Shown: positions 9,408 through 18,677 of the stretch, piece after piece
Layout: every line of letters starts with the position of its first letter
Numbering within the stretch: the stretch's first letter is position 1
Origin: Flavobacteriia bacterium 40-80
GTDB lineage: Bacteria; Bacteroidota; Bacteroidia; Flavobacteriales_D; Crocinitomicaceae
Direction of reading: 5' to 3'
Assembly (NCBI GenBank): GCA_001899145.1
Contig: MKVF01000030.1
Span: 62,001-126,000, forward strand
DNA length: 64,000 nt
Translations under genes and position numbers: made by a program
Notes under the pieces: model-generated
Databases searched by the model: none
The model's input: only the letters and a program-made list of their open reading frames with translations
What the model was told of the DNA's origin: nothing

Positions 9408-9535
9408 TAAAAATGTAGGCTCTGCAACCTCAGTAAATTTAAGCAATCTGGATGGTTGTACAAACTATTACTACAGGGCACGTGCCGTTAGTTTATTGTG
9501 GAACAAGCGAAAATTCAAATGTCATAAGTTGGTAA
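9408..9535 (+). pseudogene. decayed fragment of a fibronectin-III-like domain
   Basis: Directly after the collagen-like stop codon, a different frame reads NVGSATSVNLSNLDGCTNYY and then YRARAV. After one shift the next frame reads YCGTSENSNVISW and stops at 9533-9535. Joined, these give the end of a fibronectin-III-type domain (GCTNYYYRARAV plus CGTSENSN). No start codon, signal peptide or intact domain is present. This looks like what remains of a secreted protein gene lost by deletion and frameshift. Confidence 0.55.
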
Positions 9536-9600
9536 GATTGCATCTGCGAAATGATGACAGCAATATTAACTGTATTGCTCTAATTACTGGAAATAGTTTC

Positions 9601-9632
9601 AAATGGGCAGGAAGTTTTTCCTGCTCATTTTT
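9601..9632 (+). terminator. intrinsic terminator after the collagen-like gene block
   Basis: A 13-bp stem (AAATGGGCAGGAA with TTCCTGCTCATTT, one G-T) and a 4-base loop run into T. Confidence 0.8.
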
Positions 9633-9634
9633 AG

Positions 9635-9642
9635 TATGTTTG
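9635..9642 (+). promoter_or_regulatory. -7 element TATGTTTG for the sensor kinase gene
   Basis: Matches TAnnTTTG 23 bp before the kinase start and begins 2 bp after the preceding terminator. No convincing -33 TTG. Confidence 0.4.
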
Positions 9643-9664
9643 TATTAAAACCAATAGAATCAGC

Positions 9665-11389
9665 TTGTTTTATTTGCGGTTATTTCTTGTTTTATTGATT
9701 ATTCCCCTTAAGGTTTCAGGACAGAATAATCTTGTGCAACGCCATCAGGAGCGAGCATCCAATTATTTTAAAATTTCCAAATATGATTCATCAGCCTATC
9801 ATTATGAAGAAGCGATTTCTCTATGCAGAAGCTGTCCCGATTCACTGAAAGCGAGTCTGAATCTATCTTTGTACAAAACCTATAAATATAATGAACGGTT
9901 TGAAGATGCCTATGTTCAGCTCACCAAAGCGGAAATCCATTCCAAAAAAGCAAAGTCGGACGAGCACCTTGCGTTGACTTATATTGCATTTGCAGAACAT
10001 TTCAGGAGCAACCGGAAGTATGAAAAGGCTGACGTTTATTTGGACAAAGCGAAACAAATCATTGCTGGAGGAAAGGTCAGTGATGCAACCTTGGGAAATT
10101 ACTATAACAGAAAAGCCGCCGTATTATCGGAAGGGCACTTCGATAATGAAGGAGCGATACAACATTCTTTGAAAAATATTGAAATCGCCAAAAAACTGAA
10201 CGCCAAAAAACTGGAAGCTGTCTCTCTGAATGAAATAGGTTTTGCTTATGAGAAAATGAATCAATTTGTAAAGTCTATTTCCTATTACAAACGCGCAATT
10301 GAAATCTGGGACAACTTGGATGAAGAAGGGGCTTCCCTTGCCAATTCACTTGGAAATCTGGTTCGTGTTTACATTAAAGACAATCAATATAATCAGGCGC
10401 TAAAATACAATACCATGGGGTATGAATTGGCGAAGCAAAAAAAGTTTTCTTATTGGGTCGCTGTTTTTACTTACCAGCAATATCAGATATTCAGACACCA
10501 AAATAAACTCAAACAGTCATTGGAAACGCTGGAGAAATATGTTGTTTTAAATGACGATTATTCTAATAAACAATGGGCAAATGCGATAGCAAAAGCTGAA
10601 AATGAATATGAAGCCAAGCAGAAGGACAATCAGATAAAACTCAATCAACTGGAATTGAAAAACCGGGAATTACAGTTAAAAAAGAATCGACAAAACCGGA
10701 TATATCTCATTCTGGCCATTCTTTTTGTTTCGGGATTGCTGTTCGTCATCCTGATCTATTCCATCAGAACCAAAATCAACAACCGGAAATTGAATGTTTT
10801 GCTGAAGGAAAACCAGTTTTTGCTAGGTGAATCAAACCATAGAATCAAGAATAATCTACAGTTGATTATCGCGCTCGTTCATCAGGAAATGGAAAAACAG
10901 AAAGTCGATCTTGAACAAAGCAGCCTCTTCGAAATTGTGGAGAAAATTGAAGCCGTTTCAGCCTTGCACAAGCAGTTATATACCAACGACAGCAAGCAAT
11001 TGATTCGGATTGACAGTTATATAAATCAAATCAAAGACAATTTCGATAAATTTTTCCAAAAACGTGACATTCAGATGGATTTCGATATTGACCCACTGGA
11101 GATTTCAATCAACAAATCACTTTACCTTGGGATTCTGTGCACAGAATTGCTATTGAATAGTCTGAAACACGCTTTCAAAGATGGAAAACCCGTTCAGAAA
11201 ATAACCTTAACCCTAAAAGCCGTTAACGGAGAAGTTAGCTTTAAATACAGTGATTCAGGGCCCGGATTGAGTTCTCCCCATACTAAATTAAAACTCATAC
11301 ACTTAATGAGCCAGCAAATGAAGTTTAACTATGAAATCAAGGAAGGTGATCATTTTTTGTTCATTGCCGACCTCACCGGAAAATTATAA
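9665..11389 (+). CDS. TPR-containing membrane sensor histidine kinase (HisKA_2 type)
   Basis: The product has 574 residues starting at TTG; no in-frame ATG lies between the upstream stop (9632) and this point. Residues 1-19 are a signal peptide (LFLVLLIIPLKVSGQ). TPR-like helices span about 25-300. A coiled coil leads to one membrane helix (about 343-365, IYLILAILFVSGLLFVILI). The dimerisation helix has ESNHRIKNNLQLI with the phosphoacceptor His near 391. The ATPase domain shows the N box (ELLLNSLKHAF) and DSGPGL. This is the usual Bacteroidota periplasmic-TPR kinase design. It probably phosphorylates the LytTR regulator encoded 9 bp downstream. The signal is unknown. Confidence 0.88.
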   Translation: MFYLRLFLVLLIIPLKVSGQNNLVQRHQERASNYFKISKYDSSAYHYEEAISLCRSCPDSLKASLNLSLYKTYKYNERFEDAYVQLTKAEIHSKKAKSDEHLALTYIAFAEHFRSNRKYEKADVYLDKAKQIIAGGKVSDATLGNYYNRKAAVLSEGHFDNEGAIQHSLKNIEIAKKLNAKKLEAVSLNEIGFAYEKMNQFVKSISYYKRAIEIWDNLDEEGASLANSLGNLVRVYIKDNQYNQALKYNTMGYELAKQKKFSYWVAVFTYQQYQIFRHQNKLKQSLETLEKYVVLNDDYSNKQWANAIAKAENEYEAKQKDNQIKLNQLELKNRELQLKKNRQNRIYLILAILFVSGLLFVILIYSIRTKINNRKLNVLLKENQFLLGESNHRIKNNLQLIIALVHQEMEKQKVDLEQSSLFEIVEKIEAVSALHKQLYTNDSKQLIRIDSYINQIKDNFDKFFQKRDIQMDFDIDPLEISINKSLYLGILCTELLLNSLKHAFKDGKPVQKITLTLKAVNGEVSFKYSDSGPGLSSPHTKLKLIHLMSQQMKFNYEIKEGDHFLFIADLTGKL

Positions 11390-11398
11390 ATTTACGGC

Positions 11399-12040
11399 AT
11401 GAAAATCTTGATCCTGGAAGATGAGTATTTGATTGCCGACATGATAGGAATCATGCTGAAACGCAACGGTTATAATTCCATTGTTCATGCCGATTCTTTT
11501 GCTGCAGCATCAGAATTAATTGAAGATGAACCTGATGTTTGTTTTGTCGATATCCGCTTGAACGAAGATAACGGGATCGAGTTCGCGAAAATATTGCAGC
11601 GGAAGGAAATTCCTTTCATCTTCATCACGGCCAACAACGAGATGGAAACAATACGATCCGCAGCACTTACAAATCCGCAGGCTTACTTGAGTAAGCCGGT
11701 GAATGAAAGGGATTTGATTGCATCCCTCGAAATTATTCGCGCCAAGTTTTCCCGGTATTTGTTGGTGAGAACGAATATGGGGAAAGTAAAGATTCGCCAG
11801 AGTGATATCCTGTATATCGAAGCTGATAATGTATATTCTAAAATTGTATGCGGATCCCGGACTTATACAGAACGTATTACACTGAAAGAAGTCGAAAAAT
11901 TGCTGGAACCATATTTTGTAAGGGTACATCGTTCTTTTATTGTCAACAGAAACAGGATTGATTCTTTCAAGAGCAACGAATTGAGAATAGAAAATTTTAA
12001 AATACCTGTTTCCAAAAATAGCCAAGATCTAAGTCCCTAA
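11399..12040 (+). CDS. LytTR-family response regulator
   Basis: The product has 213 residues. The receiver domain (1-120) has the acidic pocket EDEY near residue 8, the phosphoacceptor Asp near 51 (CFVDIRLNE), a Thr in FITAN, and the Lys of LSKPVNE. The LytTR DNA-binding domain (about 125-213) shows ILYIEADNVYSKI, TLKEVEKLLEPYFVRVHRSF and IVNRNRIDSF. It follows the kinase by 9 bp and should be co-transcribed. Likely targets are nearby surface genes; the CTACAAAAA pair at 7011-7039 is one candidate. The C-terminus (PVSKNSQDLSP) is slightly shorter than usual but complete. Confidence 0.92.
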   Translation: MKILILEDEYLIADMIGIMLKRNGYNSIVHADSFAAASELIEDEPDVCFVDIRLNEDNGIEFAKILQRKEIPFIFITANNEMETIRSAALTNPQAYLSKPVNERDLIASLEIIRAKFSRYLLVRTNMGKVKIRQSDILYIEADNVYSKIVCGSRTYTERITLKEVEKLLEPYFVRVHRSFIVNRNRIDSFKSNELRIENFKIPVSKNSQDLSP

Positions 12041-12248
12041 GCAGTAAAACACTATTGTTCCCTTTTTGATCAGACACTTTGAAACTGAAGGTTGACGCTG
12101 TATTTCCAGTAAGTTCTCTCTTTCGGTAACTAATCTTAGTGTAATGAATATCATACTTTAGAAGACAGTTCATGGGATTAAACTTTAACCAGCTGTTCGG
12201 ATTTTCAGAGTATAATGCTAAAACAGTTTTCCTAAAGAAGATAATCCT

Positions 12249-12277
12249 TTGCATTTTAGAAAATAGTTGTATATTTG
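12249..12277 (+). promoter_or_regulatory. promoter for rpsP-rimM-trmN6 (TTG-N18-TATATTTG)
   Basis: TTG at 12249-12251 and TATATTTG at 12270-12277 are 18 bp apart, leaving a leader of about 50 bp before rpsP. The region 12041-12248 has no recognisable gene. Confidence 0.75.
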
Positions 12278-12334
12278 CACCGTTAAATTTTTTATTAACC
12301 GGAGTTTCGTACTCCAATCAATAATTTCAAAAGA

Positions 12335-12898
12335 ATGGCAACAAGAGTCAGATTGCAAAGACACGGTAAAAAAGGGAAACCTGTTTACCACATCGTAGCT
12401 GCAGACAGCAGAGCAAAAAGAGATGGTAAATTCATCCAGAAAATTGGTATTTACAATCCAAACACAAACCCTGCAACAATCGATATTAATTTCGAAGTAG
12501 CATTAAAATGGGTACAGGTTGGTGCTGAGCTGACAGATACGGCAAGAGCTATTTTGTCTTACAAAGGAGTTCTTCACAAAAACCACCTTTTAAATGGTGT
12601 GAAAAAAGGCGCTTTGACTGCTGAGCAGGCAGAAGCGAAGTTTCAAGCATGGTTAGATGAGAAAGCGAATAAGATTGAATCAAAAAAATCGGGTCTTTCT
12701 AAATCTAAAACAGATGCGAAAGCTGCTGCTTTAGCGGCTGAAACGGCTGTTAAAGAAGCGAAAGCTGCTGCTATCGAAGCTAAAAACACTCCTGCTGTTG
12801 AGGAAGCTCCTGCAGAAGAGGCTGAAGCAACAACAGAAGAAATTGCAACTGAAGAACCAGCTGCAGAAGATAATGCTGAGGAAACAACCGAAGCTTAA
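12335..12898 (+). CDS. rpsP: 30S ribosomal protein S16 with Ala/Glu-rich C-terminal extension
   Basis: Residues 1-85 are S16 ([20 protein letters not shown], then [19 protein letters not shown]). The product is 187 residues, about twice the classical S16, because of a Lys/Ala then Ala/Glu/Thr-rich tail (residues 115-187). Such tails are common in Bacteroidota S16. It leads the ribosome-maturation operon rpsP-rimM-trmN6, with rimM 19 bp downstream. Confidence 0.97.
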   Translation: MATRVRLQRHGKKGKPVYHIVAADSRAKRDGKFIQKIGIYNPNTNPATIDINFEVALKWVQVGAELTDTARAILSYKGVLHKNHLLNGVKKGALTAEQAEAKFQAWLDEKANKIESKKSGLSKSKTDAKAAALAAETAVKEAKAAAIEAKNTPAVEEAPAEEAEATTEEIATEEPAAEDNAEETTEA

Positions 12899-12917
12899 TC
12901 TGATTAATTAGTTTTAA

Positions 12918-13448
12918 ATGAACAAGGCAGATTGCTATCATTTAGGATATGTGTCGAAACTTCACGGATTTAAAGGTGAAGTTTCGCTTTTTTTAGACGT
13001 TACCGATCCTTCGGAATATCGCAAATTAGATATGCTCTTTATTGAGCTGAACGGTAATCTGACCCCTTTTATAATCGAAAAGATCCAGCTGACCTCCAAG
13101 AATTTTGCCCTGGTAAAATTTGATGGGATCAATAGCGAGGACGAAGCATCTTTCCTGGTTAAGAAACAATTGTACCTTCCCGTTTCCACGCTTCCTAAAC
13201 TGTCAGGTACCGATTTCTATGATCACGAAATTATTGGTTTCAAAGTGATCGACTTACATTTTGGTGAAGTAGGAGTGATGGAACAGGTGATCGACCTGCC
13301 GGTAAATCCGTTGTTTCAGATAATTCATCAAAGCGGGAGCGAAGTGCTGATTCCGTTAAGGAAAGACTTTATTACCAGAATTGACAGGGAAAACAAAGAG
13401 CTGCACCTGGATGTTCCGCAAGGACTGATTGAGATTTACCTGGAATAA
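12918..13448 (+). CDS. rimM: 16S rRNA processing protein RimM
   Basis: The product has 176 residues, typical length. The N-terminal RimM domain starts CYHLGYVSKLHGFKGEV. The C-terminal PRC-barrel has DFYDHEIIGFKVID, NPLFQIIHQSGSEVLIPLR and FITRIDRENKELHLDVPQGL. RimM assists 30S head maturation and is classically linked to rpsP, as here. Its stop codon abuts the TTG start of the next gene. Confidence 0.95.
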   Translation: MNKADCYHLGYVSKLHGFKGEVSLFLDVTDPSEYRKLDMLFIELNGNLTPFIIEKIQLTSKNFALVKFDGINSEDEASFLVKKQLYLPVSTLPKLSGTDFYDHEIIGFKVIDLHFGEVGVMEQVIDLPVNPLFQIIHQSGSEVLIPLRKDFITRIDRENKELHLDVPQGLIEIYLE

Positions 13449-14162
13449 TTGTCTTTTTTTCAATTCAAATACTTCGTTGTAAGGCAACAAAACGCGGCTA
13501 TGAAAATCGGCACCGATGCAATGGTGCTTGGAGCGTTTGCTTCAGCGGAAAATCAGGATCATATTTTAGATATCGGAGCGGGTACAGGTGTGCTGTCCCT
13601 GATGCTGGCACAAAAAGCGAAGCAATTGGATATCACCTCCGTTGAATTTGACGCTGCTGCATTAGAGGATTTGCAGCACAATTTTGAAAAAGCCCCGTTT
13701 GATTCAGTTTTTCGAATTGTGCCGGAAGATTTTAATACATTTCTCCCGGACAGAAAATTTGACGTGATCATTTCCAATCCACCCTTTTATAAAAACTCCT
13801 TTACCGCAGGAAATGGAGAAAGCCGGTCGAAAGCGAGAAATGAAGAACATCTGACATTTGACGCGCTGATTTCTAAAAGTGCGGCAATGCTAAATGAAAA
13901 CGGGAAGATGTACCTGATTGCTCCTTATTCGGAACGGATAACCATCATGAAGCTCTCTGCCGAAAATAAGCTTTTTGTACAGCAGGAAATTATTATTCAC
14001 GGAAAACCCGGAATTCCTTCACGGAGTATTTTTTGCCTTACCAATAAAAAAGTCATGGACCCGGAAAAAATTCAGTTTACCATTCGTGACAGTGCCGGGA
14101 ATTATACTAACGAATATATAGAGCTGACCAAAGAGTTTCATTCGAAAGATTTGAGAAGCTAA
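13449..14162 (+). CDS. tRNA1(Val) A37 N6-methyltransferase TrmN6-like
   Basis: The product has 237 residues. Class I methyltransferase: AdoMet-binding ILDIGAGTGVLSLMLAQK near residues 37-54, and the N6-adenine motif NPPFYKNSF near 112-120. The N-terminus FQFKYFVVRQQNAAMKIGTD is characteristic of the YfiC/TrmN6 family. The start is TTG immediately after the rimM stop (no gap), suggesting translational coupling. Family members methylate N6 of A37 in tRNA1(Val); the exact substrate here is inferred. Confidence 0.85.
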   Translation: MSFFQFKYFVVRQQNAAMKIGTDAMVLGAFASAENQDHILDIGAGTGVLSLMLAQKAKQLDITSVEFDAAALEDLQHNFEKAPFDSVFRIVPEDFNTFLPDRKFDVIISNPPFYKNSFTAGNGESRSKARNEEHLTFDALISKSAAMLNENGKMYLIAPYSERITIMKLSAENKLFVQQEIIIHGKPGIPSRSIFCLTNKKVMDPEKIQFTIRDSAGNYTNEYIELTKEFHSKDLRS

Positions 14163-14247
14163 AGGACGTTTTCAGTTGAAAGTTTTCCCGTTTGGGTATG
14201 TCCAACCTTGATTTTCTCCGTATATTTAGGCCGTAAAAGTAAGATTT

Positions 14248-14544
14248 ATGGAAAACCAGACCCTATTGAAAGTATTGCGTATTGTCGGTATTTTAGAAGC
14301 CGTTTCCTGGGGAGCGCTTCTTATAGCGATGTACTATAAGCGTATGTTGGGAGAGCCTAAATTTATGCAGGCAACAGGAATGACACACGGAATGTTGTTT
14401 GTCACGTTCACATTGCTGGTAATCTTTGCAGGTGCCAGCGCAAACTGGTCTAAAAAAGAAATAACACTGGGCATTATATCTGCTGTTTTACCTTTCGGTA
14501 CCTTGTGGGCAGATGCTAAAATCTTTAAAAAGTACGTAAAATAA
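14248..14544 (+). CDS. DUF3817 family small membrane protein
   Basis: The product has 98 residues with three hydrophobic segments: about 10-28 (VGILEAVSWGALLIAMYY), 45-62 (THGMLFVTFTLLVIFAGA) and 72-88 (ITLGIISAVLPFGTLWAD). The Glu in the first helix, the MTHG motif, and the closing FGTLWADAKIFKK fit DUF3817. Function is unknown. Its stop shares a base with the comB start, so the two are probably translated together. Confidence 0.85.
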   Translation: MENQTLLKVLRIVGILEAVSWGALLIAMYYKRMLGEPKFMQATGMTHGMLFVTFTLLVIFAGASANWSKKEITLGIISAVLPFGTLWADAKIFKKYVK

Positions 14545-15269
14545 TGGACGAAAGAAAGCGAGTGGAAGTCTGCTTCACACCAGATGAATACGCCTATTAT
14601 AAGGATGAATTCGAAATTGTGGTGGTGATAGATGTGCTGCGTGCTACTTCAGCGATGTGTGCTGCTTTTGAAAATGGAATTAAGGCGATCATCCCTGTTC
14701 CGACAGTGGAAGAAGCTATGGAATATAAACAAAAGGGCTATCTGGCCGGAGCGGAAAGAAAGGGTCAGATTGTGGAAGGCTTTGATTTCGGAAATTCTCC
14801 GTTTTCCTATATGAATCCCGATTTTGTTGGCAAAGAAGTAGTGCTAAGCACTACAAACGGTACCCGCTCTCTGGATGTTGCCAAAGATGCTGAAATAGTG
14901 GTTGTTGGTTCCCTTTTAAATGTGGATGCACTGTCAGAATGGCTGTTAAAGCAGGATAAGAATGTACTTTGCTTATGTTCCGGATGGCAGGGGAAATTTA
15001 ACCTGGAAGATACTATTTGTGCCGGAGCTATTTCAGATTTTTTACTTTCCAGCGGGAAATTTACCGCGAACGAAGACTCTTCCATTGCAGCTAAATACCT
15101 GTTTCAGTCGGCTAGTAAAAATTACCTGGGATTTTTAAAATCCAGCTCTCACAGGAGACGTCTGAAGAACCTGAACCTGAACGAAGACATCAAATATTGC
15201 CTGACCCCGAATCAGACAGAAGTTATTCCTGTGCTTAAAGATGGTAAGTTAGTGAAGCTTGAAGCATAG
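14544..15269 (+). CDS. 2-phosphosulfolactate phosphatase (ComB family)
   Basis: The product has 241 residues. Family motifs: VVVIDVLRATSAMCAAFENG, AGAERKGQIVEGFDFGNSP, LSTTNGTRSL, LCLCSGWQGKFNLEDTICAG. ComB removes phosphate from 2-phosphosulfolactate, a step first defined in coenzyme M synthesis. Flavobacteria have no coenzyme M, so a sulfolactate or sulfonate role is more likely. Neither comA nor comC is in the window. The gene overlaps DUF3817 by 1 base and the next gene by 11. Confidence 0.88.
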   Translation: MDERKRVEVCFTPDEYAYYKDEFEIVVVIDVLRATSAMCAAFENGIKAIIPVPTVEEAMEYKQKGYLAGAERKGQIVEGFDFGNSPFSYMNPDFVGKEVVLSTTNGTRSLDVAKDAEIVVVGSLLNVDALSEWLLKQDKNVLCLCSGWQGKFNLEDTICAGAISDFLLSSGKFTANEDSSIAAKYLFQSASKNYLGFLKSSSHRRRLKNLNLNEDIKYCLTPNQTEVIPVLKDGKLVKLEA

Positions 15270-16266
15270 TTTTTACATAATTACCATTTTCCTTTTTTGC
15301 CTGCTGAGCTGGTCACTGACAGAAAGCAGCTCTGTTAACCGATATAAGAAATGGGGCTTTGCAGGGCACATGCGGATTAACCGGATTGCTGTGTTTACAT
15401 TGCCACCCGAGATGCTTGGCTTTTTTAAAGAACATATTGAATACCTGACGGAACATGCGGTTGATCCGGACAAAAGGCGTTATGCAGTGAAAGGAGAAGC
15501 AGAGTGTCACTACATTGATCTCGATCATTATGCAGGTGCGGGCGAGGATTTATTCAAGATTGTCCCGAAAAAATGGAGCGATGCTGTTACGAAGTTTTCA
15601 GAAGATACACTAAGAGCTTATGGAATTGTTCCATGGCATATTCAGGTGGTCCTGAAAAAGCTGGAACGTGCTATGGCTAACAAGAATGTCGATCTGATCT
15701 TAAAATATGCGGGAGATCTGGGACATTATGTTGGTGATGCTCACGTGCCGCTTCACACCACGGAGAATTACAATGGAATCATGACCGGGCAGCGGGGAAT
15801 TCATGGCTTTTGGGAAAGCCGCCTGGTGGAGATCAACTATAACGATTACGATTATTTCGTAGGAAAGGCAAAATATGTGAAAGATCCTTTGGACTTTGCC
15901 TGGGAGACAGTGCGGGATTCCCATCGTTCGCTGGATTCGGTATTCCGGTTTGAAAAAGAACTGACGGCAGAATTTCCGGCAGATAAAAAATATGCCTATG
16001 AGCAAAGAGGGAAAGCCGTTGTTCAAACCTATTCGTATGATTTTTCACAAGCGTATCATAAACGGTTGAATGGTATGGTGGAACGAAGAATGCGGCAGGC
16101 AATTATTGCTGTCGGTTCAATGTGGTACACTGCGTGGGTAAATGCCGGACAACCGGATTTATCTTCCATTCAAAATGCGAAACCTTCTGAGGAATTACTG
16201 AAAGAGATTCAGGAATTAGATGCTCAGTATGAGCATAATCACGCTAAAGGAAGGGTTTGCGACTGA
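15259..16266 (+). CDS. secreted zinc-dependent phospholipase C / S1-P1 nuclease family protein
   Basis: The product has 335 residues, starting at TTG inside the end of comB. Signal peptide 1-22. Candidate zinc ligands appear in order: WGFAGHMRIN, HAVDPDKRR, HYIDLDHY, WHI, GHYVGDAHVPLHTTENYNG, HGFWESRLVE. This set fits the tri-zinc active site of the PLC/S1-P1 superfamily, although the Trp is not at the predicted mature N-terminus as in P1 nuclease. Substrate (phospholipid or nucleic acid) cannot be decided from sequence. The 11-base overlap suggests coupling to comB. Confidence 0.85.
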   Translation: MKHSFYIITIFLFCLLSWSLTESSSVNRYKKWGFAGHMRINRIAVFTLPPEMLGFFKEHIEYLTEHAVDPDKRRYAVKGEAECHYIDLDHYAGAGEDLFKIVPKKWSDAVTKFSEDTLRAYGIVPWHIQVVLKKLERAMANKNVDLILKYAGDLGHYVGDAHVPLHTTENYNGIMTGQRGIHGFWESRLVEINYNDYDYFVGKAKYVKDPLDFAWETVRDSHRSLDSVFRFEKELTAEFPADKKYAYEQRGKAVVQTYSYDFSQAYHKRLNGMVERRMRQAIIAVGSMWYTAWVNAGQPDLSSIQNAKPSEELLKEIQELDAQYEHNHAKGRVCD

Positions 16267-16282
16267 TAAAAAGATCTTCTGT

Positions 16283-16651
16283 TTAAATAAGGCGTCCGGA
16301 CAACTTATTGAATAAAAAATACAATACCATTCCGATTGTCGACCCGGAAGAATTAGCAACCATATCCATCAGATCGAAAGACCTGTAAGGTAAAATATAG
16401 TGAATGGTTTCGAAAAGACAGCACGTTACATAACAAAATAACAATACCAGCCATTTATTTGTCCGCAATGCCGGAAATGACAAAAATCCCAGAGGAAAAA
16501 ACAATATTGCGTGCATCCAGTGGTCTTTCCGGATCCCCAGGAAATAATTCTCTAGATCAATGACACCATCCGTTTTAATGATGTGGATAATAAAAACACC
16601 AATCAGATAAGTGACGAACAGGTAATTGATGATTGATTTATTTTTTTCCAC
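16283..16651 (-). CDS. VanZ-like membrane protein
   Basis: I place the start at GTG 16651 ([12 protein letters not shown]), giving 122 residues and a 14-base overlap with the uvrB stop. An ATG at 16717 would overlap uvrB by 80 bases. Hydrophobic helices: [51 protein letters not shown], and the final GMVLYFLF. The signatures [29 protein letters not shown] and NSSGSTIG match the VanZ family. Its exact role is unknown outside glycopeptide resistance. It faces the nuclease gene end to end. Confidence 0.8.
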   Translation of the reverse strand: MEKNKSIINYLFVTYLIGVFIIHIIKTDGVIDLENYFLGIRKDHWMHAILFFPLGFLSFPALRTNKWLVLLFCYVTCCLFETIHYILPYRSFDLMDMVANSSGSTIGMVLYFLFNKLSGRLI

Positions 16652-18656
16652 GCTCTGATAATTTTCCCTGCAAAGAAAACAAAATATCGCGTAAACGTGC
16701 AGCTTCCATAAAATCAAGGTCTTTGGCAGCTTTTTCCATTTTCTTTTTAGTAGAGTTGATTAATCGTTCCAGATCTTCGATGGTTTCATACGTAACAGAC
16801 GGTTCTGCAGCCATTGCCGTTTCTTCCCTGATTTCGTAAGTTTTTTCTGCATCTGCAACTTTTGTGGAGTTAATGATCTTCTCTTTTGATTTTACGATTT
16901 GTGTAGGAACAATACCGTGGGCCTCATTATATTCCATTTGTATTGCCCGGCGTCTTTCCGTTTCCTTGATGGTCTTATCCATCGATTTAGTGATTTTATC
17001 TGCATACATAATCACCCTTCCGTTAACATTTCTGGCCGCTCTTCCCACTGTCTGCACCAAGCTGCGTTCATCCCGGAGAAAACCTTCTTTGTCGGCATCA
17101 ATAATGGCAACGAGCGAAACTTCCGGCAGATCCAGCCCTTCCCGCAGTAAATTCACACCAATAAGCACCGAAAAAACGCCTAACCGGAGCTGGCGGAGAA
17201 TTTCCACGCGTTCGATCGTATCCACTTCACTGTGAATGTAACGGCAGGCAATGCCAACACGTTCCAGGTATTTTTGTAATTCTTCCGCCATACGTTTGGT
17301 GAGCGTGGTCACCAGGACACGTTCATCCGCTTCTATTCTCAGATATATTTCTTCGATAAGATTATCTATCTGGTTGGCGCTTGGACGGACTTCGATGATC
17401 GGATCAAGCAGGCCGGTAGGCCGGATAACCTGTTCAACAATCACTCCTTCGGATTTTTTTAATTCATATTCTGCCGGCGTTGCAGAAACGTATACCACCT
17501 GGTTCTGAATGGATTCAAATTCTTCGGACTTTAGCGGGCGGTTATCAATAGCAGCCTGAAGACGGAAACCGTATTCTACTAAATTGATCTTTCTTGCCCT
17601 GTCCCCACCGTACATCGCTCCGATTTGCGGTACGGTAACGTGGCTTTCGTCAATGATCATCAGATAATCTTTCGGAAAATAATCCAGCAGGCAGAAAGGT
17701 CGTTGCCCAGGGAACCGTTTATCAAAATAACGGGAGTAATTCTCAATACCCGAGCAATAGCCCAGCTCGCGCATCATTTCCAGATCAAAAGAAACCCGCT
17801 CTTTCAAACGCTGTGCTTCCATGATTTTTCCTTCTTTCTTAAAGGCTTCCACCTGCGTTCCCAGGTCGATCTCGATCTGTCCGATGGCGCTGCGGGTATT
17901 TTCCTGGCTTGATACAAAGATATTTGCCGGATAAATGTTCAGCTCTTCAAAGACATCCAGCTTTTCATTTGTTTCCGGATCAATGGAATATATTTTTTCG
18001 ATTTCATCTCCCCAGAATTCAAACCGGACCGCATAATCTGCATAGGCGAGAAATAAATCCACCACATCGCCTTTCACACGGAATGTACCCCGTTTGAAGA
18101 GATCCACCGTTCGTGAATACAGATTTTCCACCAGGTTCAGTAAAAACTTATTCCGGGCGATCCGCTGACCCTTTTTTACATGAATGATGCTTTTTTCAAA
18201 CTCATAAGGATTTCCGATACCGTAAATGCACGAAACGGAAGAAACAACAATTACATCTCTTCTCCCTGAAAGAAGAGAGGAAGTAGCGGACAGACGCAGC
18301 TTTTCCAGCTCGTCATTTATTGCCAGATCTTTTTCAATGTAAGTATCTGTAACAGGAAGATAAGCCTCCGGCTGATAATAATCGTAATACGATACAAAGT
18401 ATTCAACGCGGTTGTTTGGAAAAAACTGCTTGAATTCGCCATATAATTGCGCAGCCAGTGTTTTATTGTGAGAAAGAATCAGTGTGGGTTTACTTACTTG
18501 TTCGATGACATTTGCCATGGTGAATGTTTTTCCACTTCCTGTAACACCTAACAGCGTCTGGTATTTATCATCATTTTTTATACCGGAAACCAGCTGCCGG
18601 ATCGCTTCGGGTTGGTCGCCTGTCGGTTTGAAATCGGAAGTTAACTGAAAATCCAT
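16638..18656 (-). CDS. uvrB: excinuclease ABC subunit UvrB
   Basis: The start is set at [19 protein letters not shown] (18656), giving 672 residues, the family's normal length. A longer frame to 18749 adds a non-homologous stretch across the promoter. Walker [11 protein letters not shown] lies near 38-47, the damage-probing beta-hairpin is in [12 protein letters not shown], the helicase DESH is in [10 protein letters not shown], and the C-terminal UVR domain ([20 protein letters not shown]) binds UvrC. UvrB verifies lesions in nucleotide excision repair. uvrA and uvrC are not in the window. Confidence 0.97.
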   Translation of the reverse strand: MDFQLTSDFKPTGDQPEAIRQLVSGIKNDDKYQTLLGVTGSGKTFTMANVIEQVSKPTLILSHNKTLAAQLYGEFKQFFPNNRVEYFVSYYDYYQPEAYLPVTDTYIEKDLAINDELEKLRLSATSSLLSGRRDVIVVSSVSCIYGIGNPYEFEKSIIHVKKGQRIARNKFLLNLVENLYSRTVDLFKRGTFRVKGDVVDLFLAYADYAVRFEFWGDEIEKIYSIDPETNEKLDVFEELNIYPANIFVSSQENTRSAIGQIEIDLGTQVEAFKKEGKIMEAQRLKERVSFDLEMMRELGYCSGIENYSRYFDKRFPGQRPFCLLDYFPKDYLMIIDESHVTVPQIGAMYGGDRARKINLVEYGFRLQAAIDNRPLKSEEFESIQNQVVYVSATPAEYELKKSEGVIVEQVIRPTGLLDPIIEVRPSANQIDNLIEEIYLRIEADERVLVTTLTKRMAEELQKYLERVGIACRYIHSEVDTIERVEILRQLRLGVFSVLIGVNLLREGLDLPEVSLVAIIDADKEGFLRDERSLVQTVGRAARNVNGRVIMYADKITKSMDKTIKETERRRAIQMEYNEAHGIVPTQIVKSKEKIINSTKVADAEKTYEIREETAMAAEPSVTYETIEDLERLINSTKKKMEKAAKDLDFMEAARLRDILFSLQGKLSERGKK

Positions 18657-18669
18657 GGATGCTTTTTGG

Positions 18670-18677
18670 CAAAAGTA
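18670..18677 (-). promoter_or_regulatory. -7 element TACTTTTG for uvrB
   Basis: On the minus strand TACTTTTG fits TAnnTTTG and ends 14 bp before the chosen uvrB start. The -33 TTG is absent. Confidence 0.45.

Noticed and set aside
11997-12317. 106-codon minus-strand ORF between the response regulator and rpsP
   Set aside because: It overlaps the regulator's end and the rpsP promoter and shows no signal peptide or family match. The stretch SENPNSWLKFNPMNCLLKYD looks protein-like, so a gene relic cannot be excluded.
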